Source: Liquidambar formosana (Eukaryota > Streptophyta > Magnoliopsida > Saxifragales > Altingiaceae). Taken from it: 64,000 nucleotides of DNA. This document shows, piece by piece, positions 59,827 through 64,000 of this stretch. A model generated the notes under the pieces. That model saw nothing but the letters and a program-made list of their open reading frames with translations, searched no databases and was not told the DNA's origin. How positions within the stretch are numbered: position 1 is the first letter of the stretch; the number at the start of each line of letters is the position of its first letter. The stretch covers positions 50,459,666 through 50,523,665 of the forward strand of contig CM077820.1 in NCBI GenBank assembly GCA_039720395.1, read 5' to 3'. The position numbers were made by a program, and so were the translations under genes.

Positions 59827-61002
59827 TGTGGAACTCGTGACAAAATACAATTTGAGTTGAGTTGACATAATCTGTGTAATATTTTTTGGTATATGAACTT
59901 CTCACCCCACAATAAAGTGGACAAGCTCCTCTCTGGTAGTTTCTCTGGTTCTTTGGCTACCAAAAATAGGTTGCTTTGTAATGGTATGGGCATTGCTGCC
60001 TTCATTCTTCTGCAGTAGTGGAACAGTTTGGAATGCGGAACTACCCCCTCTTCTTAGAAATGACTGCCTGGCTTCTTTAATGCATACGGTGATTCCAATA
60101 TGTATCCACTTGGGCCACAGCTCTCCAGTTGGTACCTTCCTACTGCCCAACAAAGTTGGACTCATATGGAAGAATCACAACTTTCCCATGGTCTTCTTTT
60201 GCTGTTTCCCATTATGTTTGGGAAGTGTTCTAATGCTCTGTAATTTTTGACATTCGAATTTCTTTGTCTCTTTTCTGAAGCTGGACTGAGTATCAAGGTT
60301 AGAGTTCATCTTAGGAACGAAGTGTCTGGTATTTCGTTCATATATAGGGCATGGAGATTAGTATGTCGATGTTCTACAACTGTATGAACATATTATTGTG
60401 ATTATTAAGCTATGAATATTTTAATTAGGAAGTTTTTGCACTGATACTCTTATGTTTCAGTATACTTGCATATATCTCTCCCTGTGTTTTTCATTTGTGG
60501 TTTTTTGCCCCCACATTATGCAGACCCTTGCACTTTCCATGACCACATTTGTGAACTTTAGTCACAAATATTGTACGTTGAAACTCGGAAGTGAATGGGC
60601 ATCGCCAGTTAGAAGATAAAGCTAACCTAAATGATACTACTGTGGGCATCATCTCTACCTGATCAGCTTATAAGATCTGACCACTTACAGCGGAGCCACA
60701 TCCAATGCCCCCTCATTATTGGAGGTGAAGTCCCCACAATAGTGGAAATGCTTTTTATGGCTTCCATGCTAAATACCAACTGCACAATGCTTGATAACTG
60801 ACAGGTCGAGAGGAATCAACCTCCTCTTGTGGTCGGTGATGTGGCTCACCCACCTTATAGGCTTATACCATGTGTGCCCCTTAATTTTGCTTGCACGTGT
60901 CCCTGGGTGAAAATTTTTTCTACTAACTTGGACACGTGAAAATGTTGAGCCGGCGACATTTAGGTCTGGTAATTGGGTGGGTTTGAGTGGCTTTAGATGG
61001 GG

Positions 61003-61402
61003 AGGGCCTCTATTGGCACCTTAAGACTTGCTTTTCATCCCCCATTTATTTTATATTTTAAAGTTTTATGAAAAATATAAAAGGTTTTCATTAAAACTGA
61101 TCACATAATCTACTAGAATATATCATTATGAACAACTTTGTAGAAATTTTTTTTTTCCAAAATCTATCATTTAAATGGACTTTGTATCCATTTATATAAT
61201 ACAGACTGTAAATGGCTAAAAATTTTACTTAAACGATAGATTTTGGAAAAACTTTTTTTTACAAAGTTGTTCAAAATGATGGTTTTTTAATAAATAATGT
61301 GTTCGGTTTTTATAAAAACCTTTTATATTTTTCAAAAAATCTTAAAGTGCAAAATAAGTGGGGGATGAAAAGGAAGTTTTTAGATGCCAATAGAGGCCCC
61401 TT
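61003..61402. mobile_element. Long inverted-repeat MITE (duplicate of 16329-16722)
   Basis: Arms GGGCCTCTATTGGCACC and TGCCAATAGAGGCCCC. The interior is as in the left copy with small indels. It was copied as part of the segmental duplication. Confidence 0.8.
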
Positions 61403-62247
61403 TAGATGGGTTTAGTCATAATATCACCCAAACCCAATCCAACTCAACCAATTTACATGAAGAACCTATTTAAGCAAAACCCAAACTGACCCATTTATTG
61501 AAAGTAAAAACCCAACCCAACCCAACCCAACCTGCATTCCTCTGCTCACTTGTTTTAGACGTTAATTGGGCTTGTGGTTCTACTTCTGACGTTTGGTGAC
61601 TTTGTATTATATTTTTTTTTTGTTTTTTTTACTTAAAATAAAAAAAGAAAAAACATTTATCCATTATTTTTGCTACTTTTATCCACGACAACTCATTTTG
61701 AGATCTCTAAAATATAAAATCTCAAAGTTGAACCAAACCAATTTTAATCGGGTTATGACCCGGATTTTTTTAAAAAAAAAATAATTTCCAACTATTATAG
61801 CATTTCGTTTTCAAATCTACCAAAAATACCAAATTCAAAAAATAAAAAAGAGAAACATTGAAAACCTGAAGGACATTTTCAAATCCCTTCAGGTAAATGT
61901 GCTCATTTCATTATTAAATATTTATTAAAGGGCATTTTCATTTGATTTACAATCCAATTTTATTAATTGGGTTGTAAATGTGCTCATTTCATTTTCAGCT
62001 AAACATTTTATTTTTAGATCCTATCGGGTTTGTTTCTCACTTAACAATTTTTAAGTAAACCCGATTAGACCCAATTATTAGTTGGACTCTTTATAGGTAC
62101 CCATTTACAATCCAATTAATAAAATTACCAGTGCACACCATTTAACTAGGATGAGTTTGAGCGGGTTTATGGGTTTGGGCACAAATTGCCAGCCCTAGCC
62201 ACATCACTGCTTGGTGTTACCATACAAACTCTCATGATTATTTCTGC

Positions 62248-62397
62248 GGGGGAATTTTAGATTGATCGGGCTCGAGAAATAATTACAGTTAAGTGTAAAG
62301 TACTATTAGCTTCTAAGTAAATTACTACTAACTTAACTAAAATTGACTACTAACCGTAATTATTTTTCTTTAGGCCAACTAATCTAAAATTCCCCCA
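62248..62397. mobile_element. 150-bp MITE with TATTTCTGC flanks (duplicate of 17559-17708)
   Basis: Same ends and same 9-bp flanks as the left copy. Confidence 0.75.
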
Positions 62398-62985
62398 TAT
62401 TTCTGCTTACATAGGTCAGTAAGCAGAGTATTTACCATACAAACTCGAAATGAGGAATATTCTGGTTGGTGTTCAAGCCACCCAAGAAACCACTTTGCAT
62501 TGCGTTTGGGGACCGTCGACATGATTGACAAATTCGGAACTATTTATCTCGCCAGGATCAATTTTATCCCACATTTTATTGAAGATTTGTGGGCTGTGCT
62601 AGATTTTGCTTGCTCAGACCTTTTTTTTTTTTTTTTTTTTTTTTTTTGTTATAATTGAAGGGATATAAACCCTTAGCGTATTATAATCCTATTTTTTACT
62701 CTACTCTCTTTCACTACTAGGTTTCTTGGGCATCTGTGTTGGGCAAGGACCATTATTTGCAAGTGCTATTGATATTTACCATGGCCCATGGGTTTTGGCT
62801 GGCTTGGTTCCAGGAATGAATTTTTTCATGGCTAAGGACATTGGCATTTTGTTACAATCCCTTTGTGCAACAACTAAATTCTAAAAAGTTACCTTGCCTG
62901 CAAAATGCTGTGAAAAACAATCAAACCGCTGTAATTCTAAAAGCCAAAGCAGTCTAATTTTAAAGGAATTCATCATTTCTAGGGA

Positions 62986-63504
62986 ACAGGGCCGGCCCTG
63001 ACTTTTTGGAGGCCCCAAGCGAACTCAAAAAATGGGGCCCCTTATACTTATTCACACACAAAAAAATATATATATTTTTACGCACTCAAAATTTTTTTTT
63101 TTCCTAGTATCAACACAAAGTTTTCTTGCCTATATAATCACTAATATTTGCTTATATAAATGAAGGTAACAAAAAATCATTACAAGAACTTCAAAAGTTA
63201 TAATTCATATTTCTTACTTCAAAACTTAGCAAAATTCATTGTTACAATAAGAAAAATACACAAAACAAAATCTAAAGTTATAATATCAAAAAACAAAAAA
63301 CCCAATGCATCAAAATATCACTTAAATATTTGTAATGCCTTTTAGTTTTTGTTTGGGTAGTTGGGTTTTAGACTTATTCTTTGGGCTGGAATTAGGCGCT
63401 TAGATTTGTTTTTGGGGCCTCATTTACAATCATCACATGTTTTTTTTTCTCTTGGACTAACCCATCACAGGTATTGCATTTGCTCTTGGGGCCCCTTTTT
63501 TCAC
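62986..63504. mobile_element. hAT-like element fragment
   Basis: Begins CAGGGCCGGCCCTGAC, the usual terminal sequence of a common plant hAT family, and has further GGGGCC tracts (63031 GGGGCCCC, 63414 GGGGCC, 63489 GGGGCCCC). It interrupts the duplicated flank exactly where the left copy continues with ATGTCGG. A matching inverted end and target duplication are not visible: the right side runs directly into a 188-bp repeat at CATACAGGCAATTTTGCC, so the element is truncated or its end was deleted. Confidence 0.6.
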
Positions 63505-64000
63505 CATACAGGCAATTTTGCCTTGGATTCCATGAAGGCCCATCTCTCTTTAATAAAGGAACTTTCTTAAGGGTAATGGCGAATGTGAGTCACCGTGAGT
63601 CGTAGCGGTGTGAACTAAGGAAAATTGAACGGGATTTACTCTGTGATTGAAAATACTGATGAAAGTTGAACTAAAGAAAGTTGTCGGCGGATCATACAGG
63701 CAATTTTGCCTTGGATTCCATGAAGGCCTATCTCTCTTTAATAAAGGAACTTTCTTAAAGGTAATGGCAAATGTGAGTCACCGTGAGTCGTAGTGGTGTG
63801 AACTAAGGAAAATTGAACGGGATTTACTCTATGATTGAAAATACTAATGAAAGTTGAACTAACTAAAGAAAGTTGTGGGCGGATCATACAGGCAATTTTG
63901 CCTTGGATTCCATGAACGCTCATCTCTCTTTAATAAAGGAACTTTCTTAAAGGTAATGGCTAATGTGAGTCACCGTGAGATCCTAAATGCACTCCTTCGG
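63505..64000. repeat. 188-bp tandem repeat array (partial + two units)
   Basis: A partial unit (63505-63598) is followed by units starting GTCGTAG at 63599 and 63787, a period of 188 bp. The last unit runs into GATCCTAAATGCACTCC at the window edge, as at 20878. Same family as 18722-19215 and 20502-21200. Confidence 0.88.

Larger units (their letters stand above)
59421..62985. other. Right copy of the duplicated flank (pairs with 14721-18530)
   Basis: Near-identical to the left copy, lacking the Harbinger-type MITE and a short stretch near 60376, and with a longer G run (about 59798-59826). Open frames at 59981-60250 do not match those of the left copy. No functional gene is supported. The match ends at TTTCTAGGGAA (62985), where a hAT-like end begins. 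Confidence 0.8.

Noticed and set aside
1..64000. CRISPR arrays, bacterial operons, rRNA or tRNA genes
   Set aside because: Direct repeats present have plant transposon or segmental-duplication structure; no tRNA or rRNA sequence was recognised by eye, although a tRNA scan was not possible.

Overview
The window is plant nuclear DNA, most likely from a woody dicot. It is AT-rich, with phase-consistent GT-AG introns, long poly-T/poly-A and TA/GA microsatellites, several miniature inverted-repeat elements, a Helitron and a CC-NB-LRR resistance-gene cluster. I cannot name the species. There is no sign of bacterial, organellar or viral coding sequence.

Layout. (1) 1-9361: a complete 15-exon kinesin-1 gene (KIN1/PSS1-like) on the minus strand (1468-6518), followed by its upstream region. 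(2) 9362-21200: a cyclin-L-derived pseudogene tail, a Helitron with exact ends (9694-11145), a second cyclin-L pseudogene (11546-14720), and a flank carrying three MITE-type elements and 188-bp repeats. (3) 21200-24689: intergenic DNA ending in a retroelement RNase H fragment. (4) 24690-27600: a resistance-gene pseudogene that begins abruptly at the GLPL motif and carries at least five lesions. (5) 27640-32990: a cyclin-L fragment fused to a second copy of the 5' end of the kinesin gene and its upstream region. (6) 37455-50625: a CC-NB-LRR gene of the RPS2/At4g27190-like class with four clear exons (to 44763) and a probable fifth LRR exon at 50158. (7) 50626-64000: two more cyclin-L pseudogenes separated by an LRR fragment, then a third lying in a direct duplicate of most of 9362-20900.

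The only apparently intact genes are the kinesin and the 37-50 kb resistance gene. Everything else fits repeated local duplication that shuffled three parents: kinesin 5' end, LRR 3' exon and cyclin-L. The joint 'last LRR exon followed by the cyclin-L 5' leader' occurs three times (27.6, 50.6 and 54.4 kb). Because the duplicates can be compared with one another, some transposon insertions (Helitron, Harbinger-type MITE) have visible empty sites in paralogous copies. The most interesting biological points are the cyclin-L/NLR interleaving (Arabidopsis cyclin L, MOS12, is needed for correct NLR splicing), the loss of the NB-ARC sensor arginine (TSEN instead of TSR) in an otherwise intact NLR, and a 19-residue tandem duplication between its CC and NB domains.
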